Shown here: positions 35,547 to 45,121 of the stretch, piece after piece
Layout: each line of letters starts with the position of its first letter
Position numbering within the stretch: position 1 is the first letter of the stretch
Source of the DNA: Tropicimonas marinistellae
Lineage (GTDB): Bacteria > Pseudomonadota > Alphaproteobacteria > Rhodobacterales > Rhodobacteraceae
Direction of reading: 5' to 3'
Assembly: GCF_001509585.1 (NCBI RefSeq)
Contig: NZ_LNCI01000009.1
Span: 62,001 to 126,000, forward strand
Length of the DNA stretch: 64,000 bases
Translations under genes and position numbers: made by a program
The notes under the pieces: model-generated
Databases searched by the model: none
Told to the model about the DNA's origin: nothing
What the model saw: only the letters and a program-made list of their open reading frames with translations

Positions 35547-36764
35547 ATGACTGATACTGCCGCCATTGCACACGACGATTCCCGCGCCCGCCGCAACATG
35601 TGGATCCTGGTGGCCGCACAGGCCGTTCTCGGCTCGCAGGTGGCGATGATCTACACGGTTGCCGGCCTCGCCGGAGGGATGCTCGCGGCCAATGCGTGCC
35701 TTGCGACTTTGCCGATTTCCCTGATCGTTATCGGATCGATGACAACGGCACCCTGGCTTTCATCGGCGATGCAGGTGCTTGGCCGCCGCGCCGGTTTCTT
35801 CATCGGGGCGGGCGGTGGAGTCATCGGCGCATCCATTTCGGCCTGGGGTCTCTGGACCGACAGCTTCCTGCTGTTCCTGCTCGGCTCCTATTGCACTGGT
35901 ATTTATGTCTCTGCACAGGGTTTCTACCGCTTCGCCGCCGCCGACACCGCGTCCGACGCATTTCGCCCGAAGGCAATCTCTTACGTCATGGCGGGCGGAC
36001 TTGCCTCCGCAGTTATCGGGCCGACGCTTGGCACCAATTTGGCGGACAGCTTCGTTGTACCGTTTCTCGGCACCTACCTCGGTGCTATCGCCATCAACCT
36101 CGTCGGAATGGCGCTTTTCCTTCTGCTCGACATTCCAAAGCCCCCGCGTCCCGCCGCAGGTCAACCGACGGGTCGCAGCAGGCTGGAATTGCTGCGGGAC
36201 CCGACGGTCCTCGTCGCAATCATTTGCGGCATGGTCACCTACGCACTGATGAATCTCGTGATGACCTCCACGCCGTTGGCCGTCGTTGGTTGCGGGTTCG
36301 ACACGGAGACGGCAGGGTTCGTCGTAACGGCTCACGTGCTTGCGATGTTTGCTCCGTCGTTCTTCACCGGACATCTGATTGCGCGGTTCGGAGCGCGCAC
36401 CATCATCTCCATCGGCCTCGCAATTCTGGCCGGAGCGGGTACCGTGGCGCTCGCAGGCGTCGAACTCGAGAACTTCTTCCTTGCCTTGATCCTGCTTGGG
36501 CTTGGATGGAATTTCGGCTTCATCGGAGCGACGACGATGCTTGCGCAGGCCCATACGCCGGAAGAGCGCGGGCGGGTTCAGGGAATGAATGACATGTTCG
36601 TTTTCGGTATGGTTGCGCTGGCCTCGCTGGTCTCGGGCGGGTTGATGAACTGCTCGGGAGGCAATGCCCAAGAAGGATGGGCGTCCGTGAACCTGGCCAT
36701 GGTCCCTTTCCTCGCGCTGGCGGGTGGCGCCTTGATCTGGTTGACCCTGCGGCCGGAAAAGTGA
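35547..36764 (+). CDS. MFS transporter
   Basis: The 405-residue protein has twelve predicted membrane helices, with the start RRNMWILVAAQAVLGSQVAM and a cytoplasmic loop before helix 7 (SRLELLRDPTVL). The MFS motif A after helix 2 is weak (GRRAGFFIGAGGG), but the second-half motif AHTPEERGRVQGMNDMFVFG is well conserved. Substrate is unknown. It is convergent with the phytoene-synthase-like gene, with a small terminator between them. Confidence 0.9.
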   Translation: MTDTAAIAHDDSRARRNMWILVAAQAVLGSQVAMIYTVAGLAGGMLAANACLATLPISLIVIGSMTTAPWLSSAMQVLGRRAGFFIGAGGGVIGASISAWGLWTDSFLLFLLGSYCTGIYVSAQGFYRFAAADTASDAFRPKAISYVMAGGLASAVIGPTLGTNLADSFVVPFLGTYLGAIAINLVGMALFLLLDIPKPPRPAAGQPTGRSRLELLRDPTVLVAIICGMVTYALMNLVMTSTPLAVVGCGFDTETAGFVVTAHVLAMFAPSFFTGHLIARFGARTIISIGLAILAGAGTVALAGVELENFFLALILLGLGWNFGFIGATTMLAQAHTPEERGRVQGMNDMFVFGMVALASLVSGGLMNCSGGNAQEGWASVNLAMVPFLALAGGALIWLTLRPEK

Positions 36765-36813
36765 TCCGGCCCCGCGCACCCAATGCGGATTGCGGTAGCG
36801 TTAGAACGAGCGG

Positions 36814-36836
36814 ACCTCCGGAGGGTGAGGTTTTTT
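36814..36836 (+). terminator. Weak terminator after the MFS gene
   Basis: ACCTC pairs with GAGGT across an 8-base loop, followed directly by a run of six T residues (36831-36836). The stem is only 5 base pairs. It lies in the 117-base gap between two convergent genes. Confidence 0.45.
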
Positions 36837-36881
36837 GGCTGAAGGCGCCGGGGACCAGCGCACCCGGCGTTGAAAGCTCTT

Positions 36882-37652
36882 CTACCAAGTGCCCAGGAAG
36901 GCGCGGCGCATCAAGCCGGCGCGGCGGGAGAATTCGCTTTCGGCGAGGGTACCTGCGGCGACACGCTGGGGGGTTTGAACAGCCCGTTTCAGGGTGGTTT
37001 CCGTACGCCACCCGGCCCTGAGCGCCGGAATCGCGGCTGATGGAACGCCGGCGCGGCGAGCGGACCGGAGCCGGGTGAGGCCGAGACGGGCCAAGTCAGA
37101 GATGGCGTCGGCACGTCCGTCCACGAGCGGGCGACGTCCGCGAGCCTCGAGATCCGGAATCGCGCGAAGATATGAGGCAAGCCCAGCTGCCCAGCCGGCA
37201 TCGCGCACGGCGCCTTCGGCCTCGGCGGTGGCGCCAAGCGCCTGTGCCGAAACCCATGTCAAGCCGGCGGCCGTGGCGTCGATGTAGGAATGCAAAGCGG
37301 GGGTATCCTCGAACGGGTCGTGGTAGATATCCCACCGGCGGGCCAACACCATCGCATCGAGAACGTCGATCGAAATACCATGCCGCCTGATAGTCTCCGC
37401 GAGTGGGATCGCAATCTCATGCGTACTGGGGATTTCGCCACGGCCGATCTGTTCCAACGTGTCGCGCCACCATTGCAGCCGCATCTCACAGATCATCGGT
37501 TCGGGGCTGACCCAGGGCAACCGCGCCACGTCTACGTTGAAGGCATAGAGCGGCAGCAAGCAGGCACGTGCCGATAGAGGCGCGGCAATCGCGGCGAGAA
37601 ACCGGTCGGGGTCGCCCCGCTCTACGATCTCGGCACAGGCATCTAGGCTCAT
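36882..37652 (-). CDS. Squalene/phytoene-synthase-fold protein (NDUFAF6-like)
   Basis: The protein has 256 residues from the ATG at 37652, which overlaps the methyltransferase stop as ATGA. The trans-isoprenyl-diphosphate-synthase-like fold is seen in LLPLYAFNVDVARLPW, ICEMRLQWWRDTLEQI and GLTWVSAQALGA. The two aspartate-rich DxxxD motifs needed for prenyl-diphosphate chemistry are absent; the first is replaced by EMRLQWWRD. This matches the mitochondrial NDUFAF6/C8orf38 group, which helps complex I assembly, so a catalytic terpene role is unlikely. Function here is inferred from family. Confidence 0.88.
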   Translation of the reverse strand: MSLDACAEIVERGDPDRFLAAIAAPLSARACLLPLYAFNVDVARLPWVSPEPMICEMRLQWWRDTLEQIGRGEIPSTHEIAIPLAETIRRHGISIDVLDAMVLARRWDIYHDPFEDTPALHSYIDATAAGLTWVSAQALGATAEAEGAVRDAGWAAGLASYLRAIPDLEARGRRPLVDGRADAISDLARLGLTRLRSARRAGVPSAAIPALRAGWRTETTLKRAVQTPQRVAAGTLAESEFSRRAGLMRRAFLGTW

Positions 37653-38368
37653 TCGGGCGCGACGACCGACAGCAGGTAGGCAATCCGGCCCGATGCCGCA
37701 CGCCAGTTGGCGATCTCTCGTTCGCCTTCCCTGAGGGCCTGTTCCACGGTCTCCGGCACGCCTTCCGCGCGAAGTTCGGCAATACGCCGCTCCATCGGTA
37801 GGTAGTATGCTTCCCACGGCGCACCGACGATCAGGCGCGTGTCGAACGTGCGATATCCGGCAGCGGAGATCCTGCGTTCAATACCCGCGCGGTCCGTGAT
37901 GCCCGGGTACTCTTCCCAGAAATCTCGCAGCGCCTGTGTCTCCTTGCCTCCCAGAAGCACCGGTTCGGAAAAGGCCACGCGCCCGGCCCGCGTGAGCATT
38001 GGCCGCATGGCTGTCAAACCCTCGGTGACGCCGAGAAAGTACAGTGCGCCAGCACACCAGATCAGGTCGTAAGGACCGGACAGCGTGCCCATGTCGCCCT
38101 GCCACGCCTTTACACGCGGCCCGAATCGCGCACAACGGGCGGCGGTCGCTGCCGCGAAGGGGCCGTGCAGATCCACCGCGTCGATCCAGGCATCCGGCAG
38201 CGCCTCCGCCAGCGTCTCGGTATCCGCCCCCGGCCCGCAGCCCGCGTCGCAGACGCGCGCTTCGCCATGGGTCCCGGCAACGCCAATCGCCCAGTGCACA
38301 TCTTCCGGACACCCCGGCCCCTCTCGTGGCAAACCGTCGTGCAGCGTGAAGAATGCGTCCCAATCCAT
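37649..38368 (-). CDS. Class I SAM-dependent methyltransferase
   Basis: The 239-residue protein has the SAM-binding motif I CDAGCGPGADTETLAEALP followed by the acidic end of strand 2 (WIDAVDLHG) and motif II-like YDLIWCAGALYFLG. The substrate is unknown. It lies 11 bases after cimA on the same strand and overlaps the next gene by ATGA, so it is part of the cimA operon and coupled to the phytoene-synthase-like protein. Confidence 0.9.
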   Translation of the reverse strand: MDWDAFFTLHDGLPREGPGCPEDVHWAIGVAGTHGEARVCDAGCGPGADTETLAEALPDAWIDAVDLHGPFAAATAARCARFGPRVKAWQGDMGTLSGPYDLIWCAGALYFLGVTEGLTAMRPMLTRAGRVAFSEPVLLGGKETQALRDFWEEYPGITDRAGIERRISAAGYRTFDTRLIVGAPWEAYYLPMERRIAELRAEGVPETVEQALREGEREIANWRAASGRIAYLLSVVAPE

Positions 38369-38379
38369 CGATTATTTCC

Positions 38380-40005
38380 TCAGGCCGCGGGCGCCCCATC
38401 CCGCAGCAATTTCCACTGAATCGCCTCCAGCAGTGCTTCGAAGGAGGCATCCACGATATTCGCCGAAACCCCCACGGTGGACCACCGTCGGCCAGCATTG
38501 TCCTCGCTGTCAATGATGACACGGGTCACGGCCTCCGTACCACCGTTGGTGATGCGCACTTTGAAGTCCACGAGTTTCATGTCGGCAATGTAGGGCTGGA
38601 GCGGCCCGAGATCCTTCGCCAGGGCTCGGGACAGCGCATTGACCGGCCCCCGGTCGGAGCCGGCAGGATCGAGAGACTCTGAGACGGACAGGCGTTTCTC
38701 GCCATCAATGTAGAGGACGACCACGGCCTCGGAGAGCGAGATCGTCTCGCCAAGGCGGTTCTTGCGGCGCTCCACGATGACGCGGTACCGGTCGATCGCG
38801 AAGAAGCTCGGCAGCACCCCGAGTTCCCTGCGGGCGAGCAGTTCGAAACTGGCCTGCGCGGTGTCGTAGGAATAGCCCTTCGCCTCCCGCGCCTTGACCA
38901 GATCGAGGATACGCCCGAGCGCCGGGTCGTCCTTCTCCACCGGCAACCCGGCGTCGGTCAGCCGCTTGCGCAGGTTCGATTGCCCGGCCTGGTTGGACAT
39001 CGGGATGATACGCGCATTGCCCACGAGTCCCGGGTCGATGTGCTCATAGGTGGATGGATCCTTCAGCATCGCGGACGCGTGAAGGCCCGCCTTGTGGGCG
39101 AAGGCGGAAGCGCCCACATAGGGTGCACCGCGAAACGGCACCCGGTTCAGAATGTCGTCCATCATTCGGCTGACACGCGTCAGGCTTGCAAGACGTTCCT
39201 TGGCGACGCCGGTCACGTAGCGGCTTGCGTAGGGTTCCTTCAGAAGGAGTGTCGGGATCAGCGTGATCAGGTTGGCATTGCCGCAGCGCTCCCCAAGGCC
39301 GTTCAGCGTGCCCTGCACCTGCCGCGCACCGGCGTCGATAGCCGCAAGCGTGCCGGCCACCGCATTGCCGGTGTCGTTATGTGTATGGATGCCAAGCCGG
39401 TCGCCGGGTATTCCGCTCTCGATCACCGCCCGTGTGATGTCATGGATCTCCGCCGGCAGGGTCCCGCCGTTGGTATCGCAAAGTACGACCCAGCGGGCGC
39501 CGGCTTCCAGCGCCGCATGCAGGCAGGCGAGCGCATAGTCGGGGTTGGCCTTGTAGCCGTCGAAAAAATGCTCGGCGTCGTACATCGCCTCACGGCCAAG
39601 CCCCACAAGATGCGAGAGGCTGTCCGCGATATTGGCGATGTTCTCCTCAAGCGTCACACCCAGGGCCGTTGTGACGTGGAAATCGTGGCTCTTGCCTACA
39701 AGGCAGACCGCAGGGGTGTTCGCGTTCACAACGCCCGCCAGTACCTCGTCATTGGCTGCCGAGCGCCCGGCCCGCTTGGTCATTCCGAAAGCGAGGAAGG
39801 TCGCGTTCTCCATCTGCGGAGCAGCCTCGAAGAACTCGCTGTCAGTAGGGTTTGCACCGGGCCAGCCGCCCTCGATATAGTCGATGCCGAGATCGTCCAG
39901 CGCCTCCGCGATCTGGTACTTGTCCTCCAAGCTGAATTGCACCCCTTGCGTCTGTTGCCCGTCGCGCAGCGTGGTGTCGAACAGGTAGAGCCGTTCCTTG
40001 CTCAT
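38380..40005 (-). CDS. cimA: (R)-citramalate synthase
   Basis: The 541-residue protein has the HMGL-like catalytic domain, starting LYLFDTTLRDGQQTQGVQF, with conserved DTNGGTLP and the metal-site HTHNDTGNAVA, and a C-terminal LeuA dimer domain. This long CimA form (TIGR00977 type) differs from isopropylmalate synthase by the YIEGGWPGANPTD segment. It condenses acetyl-CoA with pyruvate to citramalate, an isoleucine route. A strong hairpin lies in the 184-base leader downstream of cysS. Two further genes follow closely. Confidence 0.95.
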   Translation of the reverse strand: MSKERLYLFDTTLRDGQQTQGVQFSLEDKYQIAEALDDLGIDYIEGGWPGANPTDSEFFEAAPQMENATFLAFGMTKRAGRSAANDEVLAGVVNANTPAVCLVGKSHDFHVTTALGVTLEENIANIADSLSHLVGLGREAMYDAEHFFDGYKANPDYALACLHAALEAGARWVVLCDTNGGTLPAEIHDITRAVIESGIPGDRLGIHTHNDTGNAVAGTLAAIDAGARQVQGTLNGLGERCGNANLITLIPTLLLKEPYASRYVTGVAKERLASLTRVSRMMDDILNRVPFRGAPYVGASAFAHKAGLHASAMLKDPSTYEHIDPGLVGNARIIPMSNQAGQSNLRKRLTDAGLPVEKDDPALGRILDLVKAREAKGYSYDTAQASFELLARRELGVLPSFFAIDRYRVIVERRKNRLGETISLSEAVVVLYIDGEKRLSVSESLDPAGSDRGPVNALSRALAKDLGPLQPYIADMKLVDFKVRITNGGTEAVTRVIIDSEDNAGRRWSTVGVSANIVDASFEALLEAIQWKLLRDGAPAA

Positions 40006-40088
40006 GCCGTGGCCTTTTCTTCTTGGTGTTCAAATGCCCATTCGACGGCAGCCATTGTCATTCCGGTAGATGCTGAGTGCCAAACAGA

Positions 40089-40155
40089 GGGCAGTGCCCG
40101 AACCGCGGGGTGGGCGAGAAGCGCCCGCCCCGGGGGGGCGGTTCGGGCGCTGCCC
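40089..40155 (-). promoter_or_regulatory. Long leader hairpin between cysS and cimA
   Basis: Outer arms 40089-40106 and 40138-40155 pair over 18 positions with one G-U-type mismatch, enclosing an inner 10-pair stem (40107-40116 with 40122-40131) and a 5-base loop; a run of six G bases (40132-40137) bulges between them. It starts 35 bases after the cysS stop and 84 bases before the cimA ATG. No U tract follows on the minus strand. Confidence 0.6.
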
Positions 40156-40189
40156 AGGCCACAGGCCCGGGCGTTTATGGATCTCTCGG

Positions 40190-41632
40190 TCAAGAAAGTG
40201 CCTCCAGTGCCGCCGGGTCGAACTCCGGCCCCGGAATCAGTTCGACCCCCGCCTTGCTCATGCGCACTTCAAGTCCGGCCGCGACATACGCAGTCTTCAG
40301 GCGATCAACTTCAGAAAAGTCCTTATTTTCCAATGCGTTTTCACGCGCGACCACTAACTTATTGTGCAGTGTCAAAAGTAGATCACCTGGCCTGTGGATC
40401 AACTTCACGTCGTGTCCCGAAATGTTCAGATGTCCTGTGTCGGCGTGCAGAACGTAGTGGTTCGGATGATCCCACGCCTTTTCTTTTGTCAGCAATCCAA
40501 GAAGCCCTGCCGACCCTTTCAGCATTTCATGGTCTTCGGCTTTGAACAGGCGCCGGAGTTCAGTGATTGCAGCGTGGGTATTGAGGTCATCGGCAAGCGC
40601 CTCAACAAGCTTCGGAGAGATTGGGCCGCCTTCCGGCAACGCATCGGTCACCGTTCTCCACTGTGCTAACTCGGTTCGCGCCTCGTCGACCTTCTTCTTC
40701 GTCCAGTCCATCGGTTTCCGGTAATGGGTTTTTAGATAGACGAACCGCATCACCTCCCCCGGCACACCCCGCTTCAGAACATCGTGCACGGTGAAGAAAT
40801 TGCCCAAGCTCTTGGACATCTTCTTCCCCTCGACCTGCAGCATCTCGTTGTGCATCCAGATCCGGGCGAAGTCGCTGCCGGGATGGGCGCAGCAACTCTG
40901 GGCGATCTCGTTCTCGTGGTGCGGGAACATGAGGTCGTTGCCACCGCCGTGGATGTCGAAGCTGTCGCCAAGCAGCGCATCGCTCATCGCCGAGCATTCG
41001 ATATGCCACCCTGGCCGGCCGCGGCCCCAGGGGCTCTCCCAACCCGGTACGTCGTCTGTCGACGGCTTCCACAGCACGAAATCCATCGGGTTGCGCTTGT
41101 AGGGCGCCACCTCCACCCGTGCGCCGGCGATCATGTCGTCCACCGACCGGCCCGAGAGGCTGCCGTACTCCGCGTAGCTCTCCACCGAGAAGAGCACATG
41201 CCCCTCGGCCGCATAGGCATGTCCCGAGGCCACCAGCCCTTCGATCATGGCGATCATATGGGCGATATACTCGGTCGCGCGCGGTTCGACGTCGGGCGGC
41301 AACACACCAAGCGCGGCCATGTCCTCGTGATACCAGCGGATCGTCTCCTCGGTGATCGCGTCGATGGGCCGGCCGCTTTCCTCGGCGCGCTTGATGATCT
41401 TGTCATCCACATCCGTCAGGTTTCGGACGTATTTGACATTCTCCGCCCCGAATTGGTGCCGGAGTAACCGTGCCAGCACGTCAAAGACGATGGCCGGCCG
41501 GGCGTTGCCCATATGGGCGCGGTCGTAGACCGTCGGGCCGCAGACATACATGGAGACCTTGCCGGGCGCGACCGTGGGCGCCAGCGGATCCTTCCGTTTG
41601 GTCTTGGTGTTCCAGAGCCTGATCTCGGTCAT
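40190..41632 (-). CDS. cysS: Cysteinyl-tRNA synthetase
   Basis: The protein has 480 residues from the ATG at 41632, the normal length; the frame stays open upstream for 147 more codons but these do not resemble CysRS. Visible landmarks are the zinc-site [46 protein letters not shown] and the KMSKS loop [10 protein letters not shown]. It charges tRNA-Cys in the cytoplasm. It lies upstream of cimA on the same strand with a strong hairpin between. Confidence 0.97.
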   Translation of the reverse strand: MTEIRLWNTKTKRKDPLAPTVAPGKVSMYVCGPTVYDRAHMGNARPAIVFDVLARLLRHQFGAENVKYVRNLTDVDDKIIKRAEESGRPIDAITEETIRWYHEDMAALGVLPPDVEPRATEYIAHMIAMIEGLVASGHAYAAEGHVLFSVESYAEYGSLSGRSVDDMIAGARVEVAPYKRNPMDFVLWKPSTDDVPGWESPWGRGRPGWHIECSAMSDALLGDSFDIHGGGNDLMFPHHENEIAQSCCAHPGSDFARIWMHNEMLQVEGKKMSKSLGNFFTVHDVLKRGVPGEVMRFVYLKTHYRKPMDWTKKKVDEARTELAQWRTVTDALPEGGPISPKLVEALADDLNTHAAITELRRLFKAEDHEMLKGSAGLLGLLTKEKAWDHPNHYVLHADTGHLNISGHDVKLIHRPGDLLLTLHNKLVVARENALENKDFSEVDRLKTAYVAAGLEVRMSKAGVELIPGPEFDPAALEALS

Positions 41633-42186
41633 GCCCAATCCTCTCCTTCCGGCAGCGCCGGCGGGTCTAGCAACTTCGGTCTGGAAAGGGAATGAAGGAA
41701 CCGGCCCGCCTGACGATGTCAGTGGGTAATGCAGACGCAAATGATGATGCTGCGACGGTTCATGCCCGGCGTCATAGCGCCAACCTGTCAAAACGCCAAG
41801 GTATTTCGCACGCCCCTGCGGCGGCAAATTCGTCGCGGTCAGCCCATCTGCTCCAATCGCTCTGCCTGCCGGGCTTGAAAGCTGAAATGGAACGGGCTCT
41901 GCGCACTGGCGCCGGCGAGCCGTTCTACCCAGTTCGACGGACACTCTGCGATGGAACCCATATAGCCGACAGCCGTCGCACCCTCCGGGCGCACTCTCAA
42001 CGAACGCGCTGCTCCGGAGCACTGCCTCTGGCACTCCAACCACGGTTTTTTCGTAGCCCCCAGCAACCTCCAAGACGACCTTGTCGCGGAAACCTCCGCG
42101 CGAGGAGGCCGCGATTCCCGCCGGTTCGCAAAAGCGACTTGCAGGTAGTTGTTGCCGCGCATTCCAGCGCGCGGCAGCATGGTCCC
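41633..42186. other. 554-base stretch without a supported gene
   Basis: This is the gap between divergent cysS and the MmcQ gene. Long open frames cross it on both strands because the sequence is G+C rich: a 5' extension of the cysS frame, a 5' extension of the MmcQ frame, and a leftward frame 41839..42456 whose end reads [20 protein letters not shown]. None has convincing start signals or a recognisable family. The promoters of cysS and mmcQ must lie here. Confidence 0.55.
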
Positions 42187-42531
42187 ATGGACAGGGATTC
42201 GATCAATGCTCTCTGTGCCGCTCTGCCCGGCGCCGAAGTCAGCGCGCCGTTCGGACCGGGACACGACATCTGGAAGGTCGGCGGCAAGATCTTTGCCGCA
42301 CTTGGCGCCCAGGGCCGGGGCGTGAGCGTGAAATGCGCAGATGTGGAAACCGCCGAGATGCTGCGCGAAACGGGACAGTTCGAGAAAGCGCCATATTTCC
42401 ACCGCTCGTGGGTTTTGGTGCCTTTCGAAAGTGTCTCGCCCGAGGAAGCGGAACACCGGGTGCGTGTCTCCTATGACCTGATCCGAGCCAAACTCCCCCG
42501 CAAGGTGCAGGCGGCACTCGACGCTCCGTGA
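42187..42531 (+). CDS. MmcQ/YjbR family protein
   Basis: The 114-residue protein matches the compact MmcQ/YjbR fold: [21 protein letters not shown] at the start, [25 protein letters not shown] and the end [20 protein letters not shown]. The fold resembles DNA-binding CyaY-like proteins, but no function is established. It is rightward, between cysS and the convergent metallopeptidase gene, which ends 8 bases after it. Confidence 0.9.
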   Translation: MDRDSINALCAALPGAEVSAPFGPGHDIWKVGGKIFAALGAQGRGVSVKCADVETAEMLRETGQFEKAPYFHRSWVLVPFESVSPEEAEHRVRVSYDLIRAKLPRKVQAALDAP

Positions 42532-42538
42532 CGGAAGC

Positions 42539-43525
42539 CTAGCTCTGCAGGCGTGCGCGCCGGTTCAGCCAGAAGTGGGAGAACGCCAGTTTGTCCCGCA
42601 CCGCTTCGGTCAGCACGAACGGATAGAGATCGGCCAACCCCATCGCCCGATTCACCTGGTTAAGAGCGAGGCCAAGGTCCACCGCAGCGTGAATCAGCGC
42701 ATCGGAATCGGTCGTTTCATAGGCATCGGCCGGTACGCCGTCCGTGGTGGGCCATGCCAGTTCCACTGCTGTGGCCGCATCGACGATATCGGTGAGATGC
42801 ATCAGGTGCGCGACGGTCTCGGCCCAATCCTCGTGTGGATGCGCGCTGGCATAGGGCGTGATGAACCGACCACTCCATTCCGCCCGCGGCCCCTCCGAAT
42901 AATGCCGCCGCAGCGCCTCGCCGTAGTCCGTACGCTCGTCGCCAAAAAGCGCCCGAAATGCCTCGGAGAAACCCGGCTCGGCGGCGAGACGGTCAAAGAT
43001 GAAATGCGCAAGCTCATGGCGCAAATGCCCGAGCATGGTTCGGTATTCCTCGTCCAGCATCTCCCGATTACGTACCCGAATGGCGTCGTCCGCTTCCGCC
43101 ACGTTCAACGTGATCACCCCCGCCGCGTGCCCCATCATCACCCTTTCCGGTCCGGCATGCGTTCGTTCGGACTTGAAGTGAAAGACCGGCAATGGTCCGG
43201 GATCTTCGGCACCAAACCACCCCCAACGGCTCAATGTTGCCAACACCCAGCGTTTTGCCGTCTCTCCCTCGGCCCAAAGCGCGGCGTTGGGTTCAACCGA
43301 CAGATCCGGAATGACATCGGTCATCTGACAGGACCGGCACAGGTGCTCCACAACGTCCTCGTCCGCCCAATTGCAGCCGATGTCTTCTCTGTTTGAACAA
43401 CTGTCCGCATTCGCCACAAATGCGTCGCGCGCATCACTGTAAACCACCCGCACCCCACAGGCGCCACATGCCGAGTTGCGGAAATAAAGCCGGGCCCCGC
43501 AGGCCGGACAAGCGTAGAGCCGCAC
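42539..43525 (-). CDS. Zinc-ribbon putative metallopeptidase
   Basis: The protein has 328 residues from a GTG at 43525, chosen because a perfect AAGGAGG lies 7 bases upstream; an ATG further up at 43558 lacks such a site. The N-terminus is a rubredoxin-like zinc ribbon with two CxxC pairs (CPACGARLYF, CGACGVRVVY), then a CRSCQ pair, and a central HELAH metalloprotease motif in GHLRHELAHFIFD with a downstream acidic ligand region. This matches the putative zinc-binding metallopeptidase (Peptidase_Mx) family, with unknown substrate. It is convergent with MmcQ. Confidence 0.9.
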   Translation of the reverse strand: MRLYACPACGARLYFRNSACGACGVRVVYSDARDAFVANADSCSNREDIGCNWADEDVVEHLCRSCQMTDVIPDLSVEPNAALWAEGETAKRWVLATLSRWGWFGAEDPGPLPVFHFKSERTHAGPERVMMGHAAGVITLNVAEADDAIRVRNREMLDEEYRTMLGHLRHELAHFIFDRLAAEPGFSEAFRALFGDERTDYGEALRRHYSEGPRAEWSGRFITPYASAHPHEDWAETVAHLMHLTDIVDAATAVELAWPTTDGVPADAYETTDSDALIHAAVDLGLALNQVNRAMGLADLYPFVLTEAVRDKLAFSHFWLNRRARLQS

Positions 43526-43616
43526 GGAAACACCTCCTTGAAACGAGCCGCCAGACACTTGGTCGGCAAGTGACCTGAAAAGGTCATGCTGCAGATCGTG
43601 TCACGCGGCAAGCAAA

Positions 43617-44591
43617 TCACGCGTCGGGTGTGTCTCCACCAAGTATCGCGCGGAAAACCGCCGCGTCGACATTGCCACCGGACAGTACCACCCCAACACG
43701 TTGTCCAGCCACAGTGTCACGCTCCTTGAGAAGTGCCGCCAGCGCTGCTGCGCCCGCCCCTTCGGCCAGATTGTGGGTGGCGCTGTAGTACAGTCGCACA
43801 GCAGACGCGATCTGCTCTTCAGAGACCTCAACAATGCGATCTGCTCCCGCGCCAAAGATCTCGTACGCCTCCCGTACCGGAACGCGTACAGCCAGCCCGT
43901 CAGCAAAGGTGCGGGCCGTGTTTGTTTCCACCAACCTGCCCGCTGCGACAGTGCGGCTCACGCATGGTGCCTCGGCGGCGACAACGCCAACGATCTTCGT
44001 CCTGAGACCAAGGGCATCGCGCGCCAGAATCGTGCCGCAGATACCCGATCCACAGCCTATTGGCACATAAACGGTGTCGAGATCTGGCTGCGCCCGGAAC
44101 ATCTCCCATCCATACGTGGCAACTCCCCGAACCAGCTCCGGGTGAAAGGGCGGCACCATGGCCAGACCCTCTGTCGCAGCCACCCGCATCGCTTCTTCTC
44201 GCGCCGTATCAAAGTCACTGCCGTGAACCATCAACTCGCCGCCATAAGCGCGCATGGCGGCGTTTTTCTCGGCAGAGTTTCCGTGCGGCACATAGATCAT
44301 CGCCCGCAGCCCGGCCGCTCGGGCGGCCCGTGCCTGGCTCTGACCGTGGTTGCCGCGTGTCGCGGTGCAGATACCACGCGCTTCTGGGTGTGCCCGTTTC
44401 AGCCAATCGATGAATGTCACGCCCCCGCGCACCTTGAATGCGCCTGTCGGTGCGTGGTTTTCATGCTTCACCCAGACGTCCGCGCCTGCCGTCTCCGACA
44501 GCAGCGGCCAGTTGTGCAACGGTGTCGGCGGCACTTGCGTGTGAACCATGTCTGCTGCGGCTTCGAGTTCGGCCAGGGTAAATCGGATCAT
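43617..44591 (-). CDS. Threonine/serine dehydratase-like PLP enzyme
   Basis: The 324-residue protein has the PLP lysine in NHAPTGAFKVRGG, the ATRGNHGQSQARAARAAG glycine-asparagine stretch, and the phosphate-binding loop in SGGNVDAAV. It is short, without a C-terminal ACT domain, so it resembles catabolic or hydroxy-aspartate-type dehydratases rather than biosynthetic IlvA. It belongs to fold type II and deaminates threonine or serine to a 2-oxo acid. It is not obviously in an operon. Confidence 0.9.
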   Translation of the reverse strand: MIRFTLAELEAAADMVHTQVPPTPLHNWPLLSETAGADVWVKHENHAPTGAFKVRGGVTFIDWLKRAHPEARGICTATRGNHGQSQARAARAAGLRAMIYVPHGNSAEKNAAMRAYGGELMVHGSDFDTAREEAMRVAATEGLAMVPPFHPELVRGVATYGWEMFRAQPDLDTVYVPIGCGSGICGTILARDALGLRTKIVGVVAAEAPCVSRTVAAGRLVETNTARTFADGLAVRVPVREAYEIFGAGADRIVEVSEEQIASAVRLYYSATHNLAEGAGAAALAALLKERDTVAGQRVGVVLSGGNVDAAVFRAILGGDTPDA

Positions 44592-44701
44592 TCAGCACAT
44601 TCCGTCGCGAAGGTGGGAGGCAGCAAGATGGCAGGATGATCATGCCGGGACAGTCCGCAAGTCAGCGCACCGTCACACTTCGTCGCATGCCTGCTGATGC
44701 C

Positions 44702-45121
44702 TCAGCGACAGACGGTTCCGCCACCCGCTCCGTAGCACCGCACCGGGCGGCCATACTGGTCCGTGTAGTCCCCGGCTCCCTGGGCCGTCTCTTCAATCCG
44801 CAGACCAGGGTTGTGATAAACGACGCGCCCATATGCATCGGAGCTGCGCCCGGGCCCGTAGACATTGTTGGTCAACACACGCGGATTGGTATTGGGGATG
44901 CGTTGCTGCGCATTCCACTCCGGGTTCGCCGAAGGAGACGCCCGCCGCGGCGCAATACCAAGGCTTCCGCCGACCGCACCGGCATAGCCAGTCGCCGCCG
45001 ATCCAGGCCCGAGGCTCGCTTCGAGATTTGGATCAACAGGCGTGCATCCAACGAGCAACGCCAGCCACAGACCGACGGGAACAGCGCGAAGTCCTCTCGG
45101 CTTGCTTTCCTTCGCCCCCAC
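44702..45121 (-). CDS. Putative lipoprotein
   Basis: The protein has 139 residues from a GTG at 45121 with GAGGAG nine bases upstream; no ATG is close, and the frame stays open above. It has a short basic start, a hydrophobic run (VGLWLALLVG) and a lipobox with Cys26 (LLVGC), so it is probably an outer-membrane or inner-membrane lipoprotein. The rest is rich in Gly, Pro and Asn (RVLTNNVYGPGRSSDAYGR). I do not recognise a family. The start is uncertain. Confidence 0.6.
   Translation of the reverse strand: MGAKESKPRGLRAVPVGLWLALLVGCTPVDPNLEASLGPGSAATGYAGAVGGSLGIAPRRASPSANPEWNAQQRIPNTNPRVLTNNVYGPGRSSDAYGRVVYHNPGLRIEETAQGAGDYTDQYGRPVRCYGAGGGTVCR

Noticed and set aside
41633-42073. N-terminal extension of cysS by 147 codons
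   Set aside because: The added residues have no CysRS similarity. The ATG at 41632 gives the normal family length and start.
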